Origin: Candidatus Kryptonium thompsonii
Lineage (GTDB): Bacteria; Bacteroidota; Ignavibacteria; Kryptoniales; Kryptoniaceae
Assembly (NCBI GenBank): GCA_001442925.1
Contig: LDXX01000004.1
Coordinates: 189,001 to 253,000 of the forward strand
Reading direction: 5' to 3'
DNA: 64,000 nt
The translations under genes and the position numbers were made by a program. Below the pieces are notes generated by a model. It did no database searches, had not been told where the DNA came from, and saw only the letters and a program-made list of their open reading frames with translations. Shown here piece after piece: positions 17,104-26,263 of the stretch; within the stretch, counting starts at the first letter, position 1, and each line of letters opens with the position of its first letter.

Positions 17104-18654
17104 ATGGCGCTTTCTCAAGTTCTAAGTGCGTCAACTTACGGGATAGATGCATTCACTGTAAAAGTCGAAACTCATATTGAACAAGGATTATTTGCTTTTA
17201 CGATCGTTGGTTTGCCAGATAGTTCGGTGAAGGAAAGCAGGGAAAGGGTTAACGCTGCGATTAAAAATTCCGGTTTTAAATTCCCAAACAAAAAGATAAC
17301 TGTAAATCTAGCTCCAGCCGATATAAAGAAAGAGGGTTCACAGTTTGATTTGCCGATAGCGATTGGAATTTTATCAGCAACTGAACAAATTCAATCGGAT
17401 ATACTTGACAAATTTATAATTCTTGGGGAGCTTGCTCTTGATGGAACCTTAAGACCAATTCACGGTGCTCTTCCAATTGCAATTTCTGCAAAAAATTCTG
17501 GATTAAAAGGAGTAATTCTTCCAAAGGAGAATGCGAAAGAGGCAGCGATAGTTTCGGAAATCGAGGTTTATCCAATGGGCTCACTTGCAGAGGTTGTTAA
17601 TTTTTTAAACGGTGAACATCAACTTTTAAACCCATTTAAAATTGACATAGATGAAATTTTCAATCAAGAGAGCAAGTATACAATTGATTTTGCAGATGTA
17701 AAGGGGCAAGAAAATGTTAAGCGGGCTCTTGAAATAGCTGCAGCGGGTGGGCATAATGTCATAATGATTGGTCCACCTGGAAGTGGTAAAACAATGCTTG
17801 CGAAACGACTTCCAACGATACTACCACCTATGACACTTGAAGAAGCCCTTGAGACAACGAAAATTCATTCGGTAGCTGGACTTTTACCGCCAAACACAGC
17901 TCTTATTGCGACCCGTCCATTTAGAGCGCCACATCATACAATTTCTGACTCGGCACTCGTTGGTGGCGGAACAATTCCACGGCCTGGGGAAATTTCACTT
18001 GCACACCACGGAGTTTTATTTCTGGATGAACTTCCAGAATTTAATCGCAATGTTCTTGAGGTTTTAAGACAACCCCTTGAAGATAAAAAGGTTACAATAA
18101 GTAGAACGAAAATGACGGTTGAATATCCAGCTAACTTTATGCTTGTTTGCGCGATGAATCCTTGTCCATGTGGAAATCTTGGAAATCCACATCAGCAGTG
18201 CACATGCTCCCCAGCTCAAATTCAAAAATATATGGGAAAAATATCGGGTCCACTTCTTGATAGAATTGATATCCACATAGAAGTTCCCGCTGTTAAATAT
18301 TCAGAACTTGCAAGCAAAGCAATAGGTGAAACATCTGCGCAGATAAGGGAAAGAGTTATTAAAGCAAGAGAGATACAGCTGAAAAGATTTAGGGGTAGAA
18401 AAAACCTTTTCAAAAACGCTGATATGCAAACGAGAGAAATTAGAGAATTTTGTAAAATTGATTCGGATGGGGAAGCAATTTTGAAAAACGCTATAACGAA
18501 GCTTGGTCTTTCCGCTCGCGCTTATGATAAAATACTAAAGGTTGCAAGAACTATCGCTGACCTTTCGGGGAGTGAAAGTATAAAGCCTGAACATTTGAGC
18601 GAGGCAATTCAGTATCGTAGCCTTGATAGAAATCTATGGGGGATTATGACCTGA
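17104..18654 (+). CDS. comM: YifB/ComM-family Mg-chelatase-like AAA+ ATPase
   Basis: A 516-residue protein. It has an N-terminal Lon-protease-like domain (about 1-170), an AAA+ core with Walker [10 protein letters not shown] (about 223-231) and Walker B FLDELPEF, and a cysteine cluster ([10 protein letters not shown]...CTCSP) typical of the family. ComM in Proteobacteria is a hexameric helicase that extends branch migration when transformed DNA is integrated. The same role is plausible but not shown here. The gene follows dnaB by 17 bases. Its end overlaps the convergent gene at 18644 by 11 bases. Confidence 0.94.
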   Translation: MALSQVLSASTYGIDAFTVKVETHIEQGLFAFTIVGLPDSSVKESRERVNAAIKNSGFKFPNKKITVNLAPADIKKEGSQFDLPIAIGILSATEQIQSDILDKFIILGELALDGTLRPIHGALPIAISAKNSGLKGVILPKENAKEAAIVSEIEVYPMGSLAEVVNFLNGEHQLLNPFKIDIDEIFNQESKYTIDFADVKGQENVKRALEIAAAGGHNVIMIGPPGSGKTMLAKRLPTILPPMTLEEALETTKIHSVAGLLPPNTALIATRPFRAPHHTISDSALVGGGTIPRPGEISLAHHGVLFLDELPEFNRNVLEVLRQPLEDKKVTISRTKMTVEYPANFMLVCAMNPCPCGNLGNPHQQCTCSPAQIQKYMGKISGPLLDRIDIHIEVPAVKYSELASKAIGETSAQIRERVIKAREIQLKRFRGRKNLFKNADMQTREIREFCKIDSDGEAILKNAITKLGLSARAYDKILKVARTIADLSGSESIKPEHLSEAIQYRSLDRNLWGIMT

Positions 18655-19141
18655 GGTAATCAATTAATCTTTGTTTTTTAAATTTATCTCTCATTGTTTT
18701 AAGGTCGATATTTGCATCTTTCAGAATTTTGCGAACTGTGCCAACCGAAATTTTAATATTATAAATTTTTCGCATTGCCCTCACAATTGTTCTCAATGTC
18801 CAATATCTTTTCTGAATGCCAAACTCAAACGGAGCAAATTGATTAACAAGATCTATAATTTTTCGTCTGTCTTCCTCTGAAAATTTTTCTTTTTTCCCTC
18901 TTTTCTTCGGAATAATACCAGCCAAGCCTTTCTTTTTGAATAGTTTAACGATATAAGCAACAGCTTGCTTGGTAAAACCAATTTCCTTAGCTATCTCATC
19001 AAGTGATTTTCCCTCCGCTTTTAACAAAACAATTTTTGCCCTGCGGTAAAGCGTAGAGTTTGGATCGATTGAATTTTCCAAAAACTTTATAAGCTTGTTT
19101 TTGTCATCATCACTCAAGAATAATGCATATCTTCTCACCAT
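18644..19141 (-). CDS. Stand-alone helix-turn-helix protein related to IS630 transposase N-termini
   Basis: A 165-residue basic protein with two winged helix-turn-helix modules. The first (about 35-75) contains [21 protein letters not shown]. The second (about 90-155) contains [20 protein letters not shown]. This is the DNA-binding half of IS630-type transposases, but the DDE catalytic domain is missing: the frame stops at 18644 inside the end of comM. No terminal repeats are visible. It may be a relic or a domesticated regulator; the intact frame favours selection. No target can be inferred. Confidence 0.8.
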   Translation of the reverse strand: MVRRYALFLSDDDKNKLIKFLENSIDPNSTLYRRAKIVLLKAEGKSLDEIAKEIGFTKQAVAYIVKLFKKKGLAGIIPKKRGKKEKFSEEDRRKIIDLVNQFAPFEFGIQKRYWTLRTIVRAMRKIYNIKISVGTVRKILKDANIDLKTMRDKFKKQRLIDYLRS

Positions 19142-19152
19142 TATTCACGGTG

Positions 19153-20049
19153 TTAAATTTCTATTTCCATCCCCTCAGCTGCAACCAGAAGGTTAAAATT
19201 ATATTTTTTCTTTTTCATCTCGTTTTTACAGTGTTCAAAGATTTCATCCACCATATTGTCCGTGTGAGTGTGATCGTGATGAAATAGTAAAAGTCGCTTT
19301 ACATTACCCTCATGTGCGACTCTTAATGTGAAAAGATAGTGTGAATGTCCCCAGCCAACTTTTTCAACATATTCCTCAGGTGTGTAAGTCGTATCATGGA
19401 TTAAAAGATCAGCGCCTTTAACGAATTCAAAAATTCTACTATTCGGATCCCCAGGAATCTTATCAAACCTTTCAACAACTTCTTTTTCCCAATTAAAAAG
19501 ATATGGTGTGATCTCTCTATCGAACGGTTCATTGTCGCTTATGTAGACAACAGTCTTATTATTGAAACTTATCCTGTAACCAAGTGTAAATCCTGGATGG
19601 TTAACATAAATTGTCTGGACCGTGGCATCATAAACTTTAAATTCTTCCTCGCCAACTTGCAAAAATTTTATACTTGCTTTTAGTTCGCTTAACCTTACGG
19701 GGAAATAAACCCTATCCATTTGATCTGCAACAATTTGCTCAAGGGTTTTGGTCTTTGCCCCTGATCCAACTATTGTAAATTCATTCCCTGAAATAAAGAG
19801 CGGTTTAAAAAATGGAAAGCCCTGAATATGATCCCAGTGTGGGTGAGTTATCATTATATAAGCCCTTGTAGATTCACCTTTATGAATCAGATAATTGCCA
19901 AGATTCTTTATTCCCGTTCCAGAGTCAAGAATTATCAAATTATTATCATCAAGTTTAAGTTCAACGCAGGGTGTATTCCCCCCGTAGCGAACTGTATCCT
20001 TCCCTGGTGTGGGAATTGAACCTCTACAGCCCCAAATTTTTAATTTCAT
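19153..20049 (-). CDS. Metallo-beta-lactamase-fold hydrolase
   Basis: A 298-residue cytoplasmic protein. MKLKIWGCRGSIPTPG and RYGGNTPCVEL are typical of the phosphodiesterase-like MBL group (PhnP and cyclic-nucleotide phosphodiesterase relatives). The metal motif THPHWDHIQG (about 88-97) gives the HxHxDH ligands. Further metal ligands are in SDNEPFD, DTTY and the HHDHTHTD segment near the C-terminus. The substrate is probably a phosphodiester but cannot be stated. The start overlaps the end of the carbonic-anhydrase-like gene by 26 bases, so the two are coupled. Confidence 0.85.
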   Translation of the reverse strand: MKLKIWGCRGSIPTPGKDTVRYGGNTPCVELKLDDNNLIILDSGTGIKNLGNYLIHKGESTRAYIMITHPHWDHIQGFPFFKPLFISGNEFTIVGSGAKTKTLEQIVADQMDRVYFPVRLSELKASIKFLQVGEEEFKVYDATVQTIYVNHPGFTLGYRISFNNKTVVYISDNEPFDREITPYLFNWEKEVVERFDKIPGDPNSRIFEFVKGADLLIHDTTYTPEEYVEKVGWGHSHYLFTLRVAHEGNVKRLLLFHHDHTHTDNMVDEIFEHCKNEMKKKKYNFNLLVAAEGMEIEI

Positions 20050-20572
20050 AGTTTACCCCCTTTAAATTCTTATATTCCTTTGAAAGTTCAACATAATGAA
20101 TGGCGGATTCCTCGAGCATCTTTTTTTCTTCGTTTGTCAGCTCTCTTACAACCCTTGCAGGAACGCCAGCAACGAGCGTACCTTCGGGCACAACAAATCC
20201 TTGCCTTACAAGTGATCCAGCGGCTACAAGTGAGTAAGGTTGGACTTCAGCGCCATCAAGAACAATAGCCCCCATTCCAATTAAACATTTATCTTTAATC
20301 ACTGCCCCATGTAAAATTGCGCCATGCCCAACCGTAACATCATTGCCAACAATCAGTGGATATCTTTCCGTTGTCACGTGAAGAATGCAACCATCTTGAA
20401 TGTTTGTTCTTTCACCAATTCTTATATAATTGACATCACCGCGTATCACTGCATTAAACCATATATTTGAATCTTTTCCAATCACAACATCCCCAATTAT
20501 AACTGCTCCTTCAGCTATGAAAACTGATTCGTCAATCTCCGGAAATTTACCCCTGTAGGGTAATATTTTCAT
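20024..20572 (-). CDS. Gamma-carbonic-anhydrase-like hexapeptide-repeat protein
   Basis: A 182-residue left-handed beta-helix protein with repeated [LIV]-G-x-x-x-x hexapeptides (VIIGDVVIGKDSNIW, NYIRIGERTNIQDG and others). The metal-ligand histidines of the gamma-carbonic anhydrase/YrdA/PaaY group are present (H65 in CILHV, H83 and H88 in GHGAILHG). It should form a trimer with zinc or iron at subunit interfaces. Whether it hydrates CO2 or acts on acyl-CoA thioesters cannot be told. It sits four bases after the DUF3108 gene's stop and overlaps the MBL gene. Confidence 0.88.
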   Translation of the reverse strand: MKILPYRGKFPEIDESVFIAEGAVIIGDVVIGKDSNIWFNAVIRGDVNYIRIGERTNIQDGCILHVTTERYPLIVGNDVTVGHGAILHGAVIKDKCLIGMGAIVLDGAEVQPYSLVAAGSLVRQGFVVPEGTLVAGVPARVVRELTNEEKKMLEESAIHYVELSKEYKNLKGVNYEIKNLGL

Positions 20573-20575
20573 GTT

Positions 20576-21388
20576 TTAATTCCCCTTTGTTTCTTTTATA
20601 TTGTTCCAGCTTTTTAACTCGACTATAACACTGCCAACTAAAACTTTTACCTTACCTTTCAACGGGATAGCTCTTTCATCTGCGCTTATCCAACCAGTGA
20701 AGTCCCCGGTCAATCCGAAAAATCCAATATAGCTTGCTTTCCCATCGATTTCATAAGCATCAATCGGTTTGTCCAGTGCATCTATTTTTATTTTTGTTTT
20801 CTTTTTGCCAAAGTTTATGATTGTAATTCCTTTTACTCCTTCAACAAATGTCGGCACTACCATCGTTTTAGATTGCTTAAAATTCGCTCGCGCATAATAA
20901 AAAAGAGATGGACCATCACAATACATGGTTAAAACTTTAACCGTATCTATCCTTTGCCCTTTCGTATTATACTCGAAGTTTTGATAATTTTTCTCAACAA
21001 TATAAGCTGATAGATTTTTAGAAAACCAATACTTAACACTTTGGTAATACTTTCGCTCGTTAAGCTCACTGTAATATCTTCTTGCCACAAATCTCGAATC
21101 AAAAATCGCCTCAAAGCTAGCATGGATATCAATAAATGGAACAGAATAAGAATCAACATTTACTCTAACCTTATAAAACTCAATTCCGTTTTCAATGAAC
21201 TTATCAACAACCTTGAACCTTATTTGACCAAGCTTAAAGAAAAGATACTTGACCTCATAAATTAGTTCCTCGCCTACTTGAATGAACGATGTATTAAATG
21301 ACTTATCGAATTTTTCAAATTCCTGTTGAGAAACTAATTGCGTAGTTATAAATGATATTGTGAAAATTAGGATAAAACTAAAACGCAT
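20576..21388 (-). CDS. Secreted DUF3108-family protein
   Basis: A 270-residue protein with a signal peptide (about 1-20). It is mostly beta-strand, with the DUF3108 layout: EELIYEVKYLFFKLGQIRFKV at the start, a middle YYSELNERKYY segment, and a C-terminal GWISADERAIPLKGKVKVLVG segment. The family is periplasmic, widespread in Bacteroidota and Proteobacteria, and of unknown function. A paralogue with the same layout lies at 60835-61614. It follows the coiled-coil gene by only three bases, so it is co-translated with it. Confidence 0.82.
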   Translation of the reverse strand: MRFSFILIFTISFITTQLVSQQEFEKFDKSFNTSFIQVGEELIYEVKYLFFKLGQIRFKVVDKFIENGIEFYKVRVNVDSYSVPFIDIHASFEAIFDSRFVARRYYSELNERKYYQSVKYWFSKNLSAYIVEKNYQNFEYNTKGQRIDTVKVLTMYCDGPSLFYYARANFKQSKTMVVPTFVEGVKGITIINFGKKKTKIKIDALDKPIDAYEIDGKASYIGFFGLTGDFTGWISADERAIPLKGKVKVLVGSVIVELKSWNNIKETKGN

Positions 21389-21391
21389 GCT

Positions 21392-22204
21392 CTATTCACT
21401 AGAACCAGATGCTTTTCTTTGCGCTCTTCTTCTCGCTGCTAACTTCTCCTCAAGTTTTTCTTCAATTCGTTGCTGTGCTGAAATTATTCTCTCTTCAAGT
21501 ATTTTTTGATACGCTATTACTTCACTGGTTTGTTGTTTGAGAACATCAATTATTGTTTTTAAATCATTTGCAGTTACATCAATTTTTCCAGTAGCGGTTT
21601 CAAAGCTATCAATTATATTTTTCTCAGCTGATTTTGTTAACTTTGAAAGATTTATCATTCCAAAGGCCACGCCAGCTGAAAGGATTATAACGATAATAAA
21701 CCCAACCACGAGCGTTGCTTTGTTTGAACCAAGCTTTGAGATAATTTCATCAAATTTTGAACTGCTTTCATCAATTTTAGTGGAAACTTCCCTTACGCCC
21801 TGGTTTACTTCACCAATGGAGCGTTTTACATCGCTGATTTCGGTTCCAACGCTTGAAACTTTCTCATCAACTTTGGAAATGCGATTTCTTAAATCATAAC
21901 TTTGCGTCTCAACTCTACTGACCCTTTTAGAGAGTTGCTCTGTCTCGGATGAAATTGTTGATATTTTTGAATCAATTTTTTCAATTTTTGATGACAGTTC
22001 TTCTCTTATTTGATTCACACTTTGATTTAACTTTTGTTCAAACTCTCCACGAATTTCGTCAACCTTTCCCTTAAATGAGTTATCCATAGCTTCGAGTTTT
22101 TTCATTACATCATCGACGGAATATTTCGTTGTCTGCTGTTGAGCCTGTGCGAAGATATTCATGGCAAGTGCAAAAATTAAAAATAGCGCTTGTAACAATT
22201 TCAT
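21392..22204 (-). CDS. Signal-peptide coiled-coil protein with one membrane segment, function unknown
   Basis: A 270-residue protein. Signal peptide at 1-20, then a long heptad-rich coiled coil (about 28-158, rich in Ser, Glu, Lys and regularly spaced Ile/Val), a membrane helix (about 163-185, LVVGFIIVIILSAGVAFGMI) and a second, C-terminal helical region ending in a basic cluster (KLAARRRAQRKAS). If the signal peptide is cleaved, the first coiled coil is periplasmic and the basic tail cytoplasmic. I do not recognise a family. It lies between a terminator (22232-22261) and the DUF3108 gene, so it starts its own unit. Confidence 0.72.
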   Translation of the reverse strand: MKLLQALFLIFALAMNIFAQAQQQTTKYSVDDVMKKLEAMDNSFKGKVDEIRGEFEQKLNQSVNQIREELSSKIEKIDSKISTISSETEQLSKRVSRVETQSYDLRNRISKVDEKVSSVGTEISDVKRSIGEVNQGVREVSTKIDESSSKFDEIISKLGSNKATLVVGFIIVIILSAGVAFGMINLSKLTKSAEKNIIDSFETATGKIDVTANDLKTIIDVLKQQTSEVIAYQKILEERIISAQQRIEEKLEEKLAARRRAQRKASGSSE

Positions 22205-22231
22205 TTTCTCACCGAAATTTATTTTTAAATA

Positions 22232-22261
22232 AACAGCTTCCGCCTAAAAGCGGAAGCTGTT
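22232..22261 (-). terminator. Rho-independent terminator after ctpA
   Basis: A perfect 12-bp stem (AACAGCTTCCGC with GCGGAAGCTGTT) and a six-base loop. It begins five bases after the ctpA stop in the direction of transcription and is followed on the minus strand by a T-rich stretch. It separates the GT2-Wzi-ctpA unit from the coiled-coil gene. Confidence 0.85.
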
Positions 22262-22265
22262 AAAC

Positions 22266-23843
22266 CTATTTACTGCTCGCTAAAAGTTTCTCCGCCTGCG
22301 GCATCAACTCAAGGGCTTTTTGAAATTGTTCATCAACTTCAAGCATTATCGGATACCAACCCTCATTCCTCCAAATGAATCTTGCTATATGCGCCTTTAA
22401 AATGGCTTTGATATATGCCATGTCTTTTTGATATTGCTCCTCATCCCATTTTATTCCTTTGGAAACGACGAAGTTTTTGAATTCATTGAGCATTTCATCC
22501 GTTATCTGGAAGTTTTTTCTAAAATATTCAAAGTTATTCGCATATTTAGCCCTTATTTCATTCCCTTTATTGTCCATGAAGTTTGAAATAAAGATGTAGA
22601 ATAAATTTTGCCTTCTTATGTTGACAGAAAGATCAGTCAAAGTCTGAGTTTTCACGAAAAAGTCTGGTGCAATTCCGCCACCCCCATAAACAGGTCGGGA
22701 TAAAATTTTTGTGTTGTAAGCTATTTTCACTGAATCTTTACCTTTGCCGGGATGTTCGGCTAATGCTGTATATTTCTTTCCTTCATATGGTTTCTGAATC
22801 AATCTTCCACTTGGGGTATAGTATCTCGCTGTCGTTAATCTGATTGCAGAACCATCGTTTAATGGAAATTGTCTTTGCACAAGCCCCTTACCAAATGTAG
22901 TATCACCAACCACAAGTCCTCTGTCCCAATCCTGTATCGCACCCGCAACGATTTCGCTTCCCGATGCTGAACCTTGATTAACAAGCACAATGACAGGGAC
23001 ATCTTCAAGAACTCCTTCTGATGTTGCATAAAATTCTTCATTGTATTCAGGAAGGCGTCCCTTTGTGTAAACTATCAATTTCCCCTTGGGGAGAAACTCA
23101 TCCGCAAGCCTCACAGCTTCGGAAAGAAGTCCGCCGGGGTTATTCCTCAAGTCAAGGATAAGTTTCTTCATACCTTGAGACTTCAACTTTTGAACAGCCT
23201 CTTTAAACTCACGATCTGTCGTCTCAGAAAATCTATTTACGCTTATATAACCGACATCTTTTGATACCATCACAGCAACATCAACACTATAGATTGAAAT
23301 TTTATCCCTTGTTATAACAAAATCAAGCAATTCCTTAACCCCGGGTCTTAGGATTGTAACCTTTACCTTCGTTCCCTTTGGACCACGAAGTTTCTTTATA
23401 ACATCTTCATTTTTCAATCCTATCGCCGGTTCATCATCTATCTTGATTATTTTATCCCCAGCCATTATGCCAAGTTGTTCGCTCGGACCCCCAGCAATCG
23501 GTGAAACAACATTTATAGTATCATTAATGATCGTGAATTCAATGCCAATTCCTTCAAAGCTACCCCTTATATCTTCATTCACCCTTTCCATTGCTTTAGC
23601 GGGAATATATACCGAGTGCGGGTCAAGGACACCAAGCATTCCTTCTATGGCAGCTTCTACAAGTGTTTGCGTATCAACTTTATCGACATAATTTTTTCTC
23701 GTCAGATTCAAGACATCGTTAAGTTTCATTATCTGTATATAAACATCATCGGTTGAAAGCAAACTGTTTAGATTTGCCCCAATTACCACTCCAACAATAA
23801 GAGTAATTATTATAGTCAACGGCGAAAATTTTTGCCTAAACAT
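22266..23843 (-). CDS. ctpA: C-terminal processing protease CtpA (S41 family)
   Basis: A 525-residue periplasmic serine protease that trims or degrades proteins from their C-termini. It has an N-terminal membrane anchor (about 8-28), a PDZ domain (about 95-180) and an S41 core with the DLRNNPGG motif. The Ser-Lys dyad sits in NQGSASGSE (S294 by alignment) and TTFGKG (K319), 25 residues apart as in known Tsp/CtpA enzymes. The C-terminal 130 residues are the DUF3340-like extension of the family. AAAGGAGG precedes the start. It follows the Wzi-like gene by 16 bases and ends at a strong terminator. Confidence 0.95.
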   Translation of the reverse strand: MFRQKFSPLTIIITLIVGVVIGANLNSLLSTDDVYIQIMKLNDVLNLTRKNYVDKVDTQTLVEAAIEGMLGVLDPHSVYIPAKAMERVNEDIRGSFEGIGIEFTIINDTINVVSPIAGGPSEQLGIMAGDKIIKIDDEPAIGLKNEDVIKKLRGPKGTKVKVTILRPGVKELLDFVITRDKISIYSVDVAVMVSKDVGYISVNRFSETTDREFKEAVQKLKSQGMKKLILDLRNNPGGLLSEAVRLADEFLPKGKLIVYTKGRLPEYNEEFYATSEGVLEDVPVIVLVNQGSASGSEIVAGAIQDWDRGLVVGDTTFGKGLVQRQFPLNDGSAIRLTTARYYTPSGRLIQKPYEGKKYTALAEHPGKGKDSVKIAYNTKILSRPVYGGGGIAPDFFVKTQTLTDLSVNIRRQNLFYIFISNFMDNKGNEIRAKYANNFEYFRKNFQITDEMLNEFKNFVVSKGIKWDEEQYQKDMAYIKAILKAHIARFIWRNEGWYPIMLEVDEQFQKALELMPQAEKLLASSK

Positions 23844-23859
23844 TTTTTCTTTACCTCCT

Positions 23860-25464
23860 TTAATAATCTACTTTTATTTTGAGGTAAGTTAAAAAATTTT
23901 TTTCATTTTTTCCAATACCTAATCCAAGCACAATATCTTTCTTTATCTCCCAAATCAAATCGAAGCCGAATCTGAAGTTATTTTCAACGATTCCATCAAG
24001 AAATTTCACTTTTTCAGCGTCCCATATTCGATGTCCGAGATTGAAATCACCTCCAACATTTATTGTGTCAGAACCAGCTACAGGGTTTTTCCCATGCCTT
24101 ATTTTTTCTCCAAAAATCGTCAATATCGCTCTTTTTGAGAGAAGATAAACAATTTTAATGAAAAAATCATCTGAATTTGGCCCAATTTGGTGTCCTAATA
24201 AAAAACCATTGTGCGTGTAATTGTTTTCATTAAACTTGTGAGAGTAAACATATGGCTCAATCCTTGTGTATTCAAATATAAGATCAGCGTCTTTTACAAA
24301 ATCGGCGAAATAAAATCCAACTTGATAACCAAGTTCGTTGCCATACCAGCCAGTGCCAATAGTTGGAAAGTTTATATCGTCAATTAAAACTGTTCCGTAA
24401 ATTTGAAAATTTTTAAAAATGTTTGATTTGAAATCAAAACCAAGAAGTGTATTATCTCTATCTTGGAGCGAATGTTCGGCAGATTTGTAAAAGTTGATTG
24501 GATTAAGATAGGCAAGTTCTGGGAAACGCTTCGTGTAGATAACACCTTCCCAAACTCCGAAGTTGAACTTGTCCCAAAAGTTAAAATTTAACCTATGGGT
24601 TGCAAGATATTTTGAATTTATAACTGTCATATTACCTGCGATGGTGTCTGGAATTATAAACTTTGCACCGAGAAGCCATGAGTGGAGAAAATCGTAAGAT
24701 ACACCTTTGTATTTAAATCGAATTTTTAAGAAATCGAAAACTGGTGAAGTTTGCGAGACGAAAAGCTTGCCAGAAAATCCATAGCCCTGCGTTATCAATT
24801 CTCTGCCAAGTTGAAAACTCAAATGGTTTGTTTGATACTTTATGTATGCTTCGGTAAAGTCAAAGTTAACCGAGCCTTGCTCGTTAAATTTATAATTTTG
24901 CTTTAATCTTAAATCTTCAAGCGCCAGTTCTTTACTCCCAAAGGATTGTCCGTCTGTTGATTGAATGTAAAATCCAAGTTTACCACCGTATGTTCCCCTT
25001 AATCTTCCGCCAATTTCAGCTAAAGCGACCTTTGAATTTTTCGCAAACCTTACATCAAGGTTAAAAAGTAAATCGGCGAAGAAATTAATGTTTGAATCTC
25101 TATAAGCGTAAAGATATTTCGCTTTGTCCGAAAAAATTCCATCTTTGAATTTAAATCCATCGTTCAAGATCGATGTTTCAAAAAAATTTTCACTTTTCAA
25201 TTCATTTTCAAACTCGATCATCAAGAGTTCAAGATATCCTTGTTCCTTTGTGCTTAACTTGTCACGCTTTGAGTAAATCTCTTTTAGAAAATTTGCAACC
25301 TCGCTTCTTGAGATCGGCAGGGAAGCGTCATCAAAATTTTTAATTATGCCCCTTACCTCCATTCTTTTTAAAAAGGCGTATACGCTGTGCGAGACAGGAA
25401 CATTTTCAACTTGTGAGAAGATATTGGCTGAAAAAATAAAAAGAATTAAAAAAAACTTTTTCAT
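23860..25464 (-). CDS. Wzi-family (capsule assembly-like) outer-membrane beta-barrel protein
   Basis: A protein of about 534 residues with signal peptide MKKFFLILFIFSANIFSQ. An N-terminal helical domain (about 25-110, VYAFLKRMEVRGII, with SRSEVANFLKEI) is followed by about 400 residues of alternating beta-strands typical of an outer-membrane barrel. It ends in an aromatic residue (KIKVDY), a common barrel signature. Wzi anchors capsular polysaccharide at the surface in E. coli; FCB relatives are annotated by similarity only. I chose the ATG at 25464, which overlaps the GT2 stop (ATGA), over a start 15 bases upstream. Co-transcription with a glycosyltransferase supports a surface-polysaccharide role. 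Confidence 0.8.
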   Translation of the reverse strand: MKKFFLILFIFSANIFSQVENVPVSHSVYAFLKRMEVRGIIKNFDDASLPISRSEVANFLKEIYSKRDKLSTKEQGYLELLMIEFENELKSENFFETSILNDGFKFKDGIFSDKAKYLYAYRDSNINFFADLLFNLDVRFAKNSKVALAEIGGRLRGTYGGKLGFYIQSTDGQSFGSKELALEDLRLKQNYKFNEQGSVNFDFTEAYIKYQTNHLSFQLGRELITQGYGFSGKLFVSQTSPVFDFLKIRFKYKGVSYDFLHSWLLGAKFIIPDTIAGNMTVINSKYLATHRLNFNFWDKFNFGVWEGVIYTKRFPELAYLNPINFYKSAEHSLQDRDNTLLGFDFKSNIFKNFQIYGTVLIDDINFPTIGTGWYGNELGYQVGFYFADFVKDADLIFEYTRIEPYVYSHKFNENNYTHNGFLLGHQIGPNSDDFFIKIVYLLSKRAILTIFGEKIRHGKNPVAGSDTINVGGDFNLGHRIWDAEKVKFLDGIVENNFRFGFDLIWEIKKDIVLGLGIGKNEKNFLTYLKIKVDY

Positions 25465-26189
25465 CTTACCATATCCCACTTGCTTGAGATCGACTTTTTA
25501 AATAAGATAATTGAAACGGAGTTAAAAAACCACAAAGCAATGGTTCGCAGGTAGCCGTATTTTCTATATCTTCTCGGCGATTCATAGATTTTAACTCCGT
25601 AAACATTTATTATCTTCCCAAGGCGACGAAGTCGCACATACAGTTCGAAATCTTCACCAGCCACGAGTTTATCATTGTATCCATTTATGCTGAAGAAAAC
25701 TTCTCTTTTTACAACATTACATTCACCTCTTCCCATTCCAAGCCCTATGACATTTAAAAGCGCAAAAAATTTATTTAGAAACCAGTGAAATATTTTGTCT
25801 TTAAATGTTTCCTCTTCGGGGTAAACTTCAACTTCAAAAGAGAGAGCAACCACTTGTGGCATTTTCATCAGATTATTGCATAATTTGAAAAATGTATCAA
25901 TATCACTTATTCTTGCATCTGCATTTAAAAAAACAAGTATCTCTCCATTTGAGTTTAAAGCCCCAAGATTTCTTCCACTTGCAATGGTTTGTTTTTCCCC
26001 TAATTCATTTAAAACAATTTTATCGGCGAATCTTTTAGCTATTTCAATTGTATTATCTGTGCTTCCCCCGTCGCTTATTATAACTTCAACATCGTAATTT
26101 TGTTTCACTTCATTTGTGAATGTTTTTTCTGCCCAAAGGAGTGTTCTTTCTTCGTTTAGGGTTGGGATTATAACGGAAAATCGTTTCAT
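25461..26189 (-). CDS. Family 2 glycosyltransferase
   Basis: A 242-residue GT-A enzyme. VIIPTLNEERTL at the start and VIISDGGSTDNT form the nucleotide-sugar site. LNADARISD is the DxD-like metal motif, and GGxxE/ED-type residues lie near VAGEDFELYVRLRR. The C-terminal hydrophobic segment (about 215-235) may touch the membrane. It resembles the short GT2 enzymes involved in cell-surface glycan or carotenoid glycoside synthesis. It is translationally coupled to the Wzi-like gene. It starts just past the terminator of the gcv-acc-efp operon. Confidence 0.88.
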   Translation of the reverse strand: MKRFSVIIPTLNEERTLLWAEKTFTNEVKQNYDVEVIISDGGSTDNTIEIAKRFADKIVLNELGEKQTIASGRNLGALNSNGEILVFLNADARISDIDTFFKLCNNLMKMPQVVALSFEVEVYPEEETFKDKIFHWFLNKFFALLNVIGLGMGRGECNVVKREVFFSINGYNDKLVAGEDFELYVRLRRLGKIINVYGVKIYESPRRYRKYGYLRTIALWFFNSVSIILFKKSISSKWDMVR

Positions 26190-26221
26190 TAGGGGCTTGG
26201 GATGTTTAACTTTTTGGCACT

Positions 26222-26253
26222 TCTATAAAAAATAGGGGGCGAAAGTCGCCCCC
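26222..26253 (-). terminator. Rho-independent terminator after gcvPA
   Basis: A GC-rich 8-bp stem (GGGGGCGA with TCGCCCCC, 26235-26253) and a three-base loop, followed on the minus strand by TATTTTTTATAG. It lies ten bases after the gcvPA stop and ends the efp-accB-accC-gcvH-gcvPA operon. Confidence 0.9.
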
Positions 26254-26263
26254 AAAGAATTAA

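Noticed and set aside
18644-19141. Complete insertion sequence of the IS630 family
   Set aside because: No DDE domain, no terminal inverted repeats and no target duplication could be seen.
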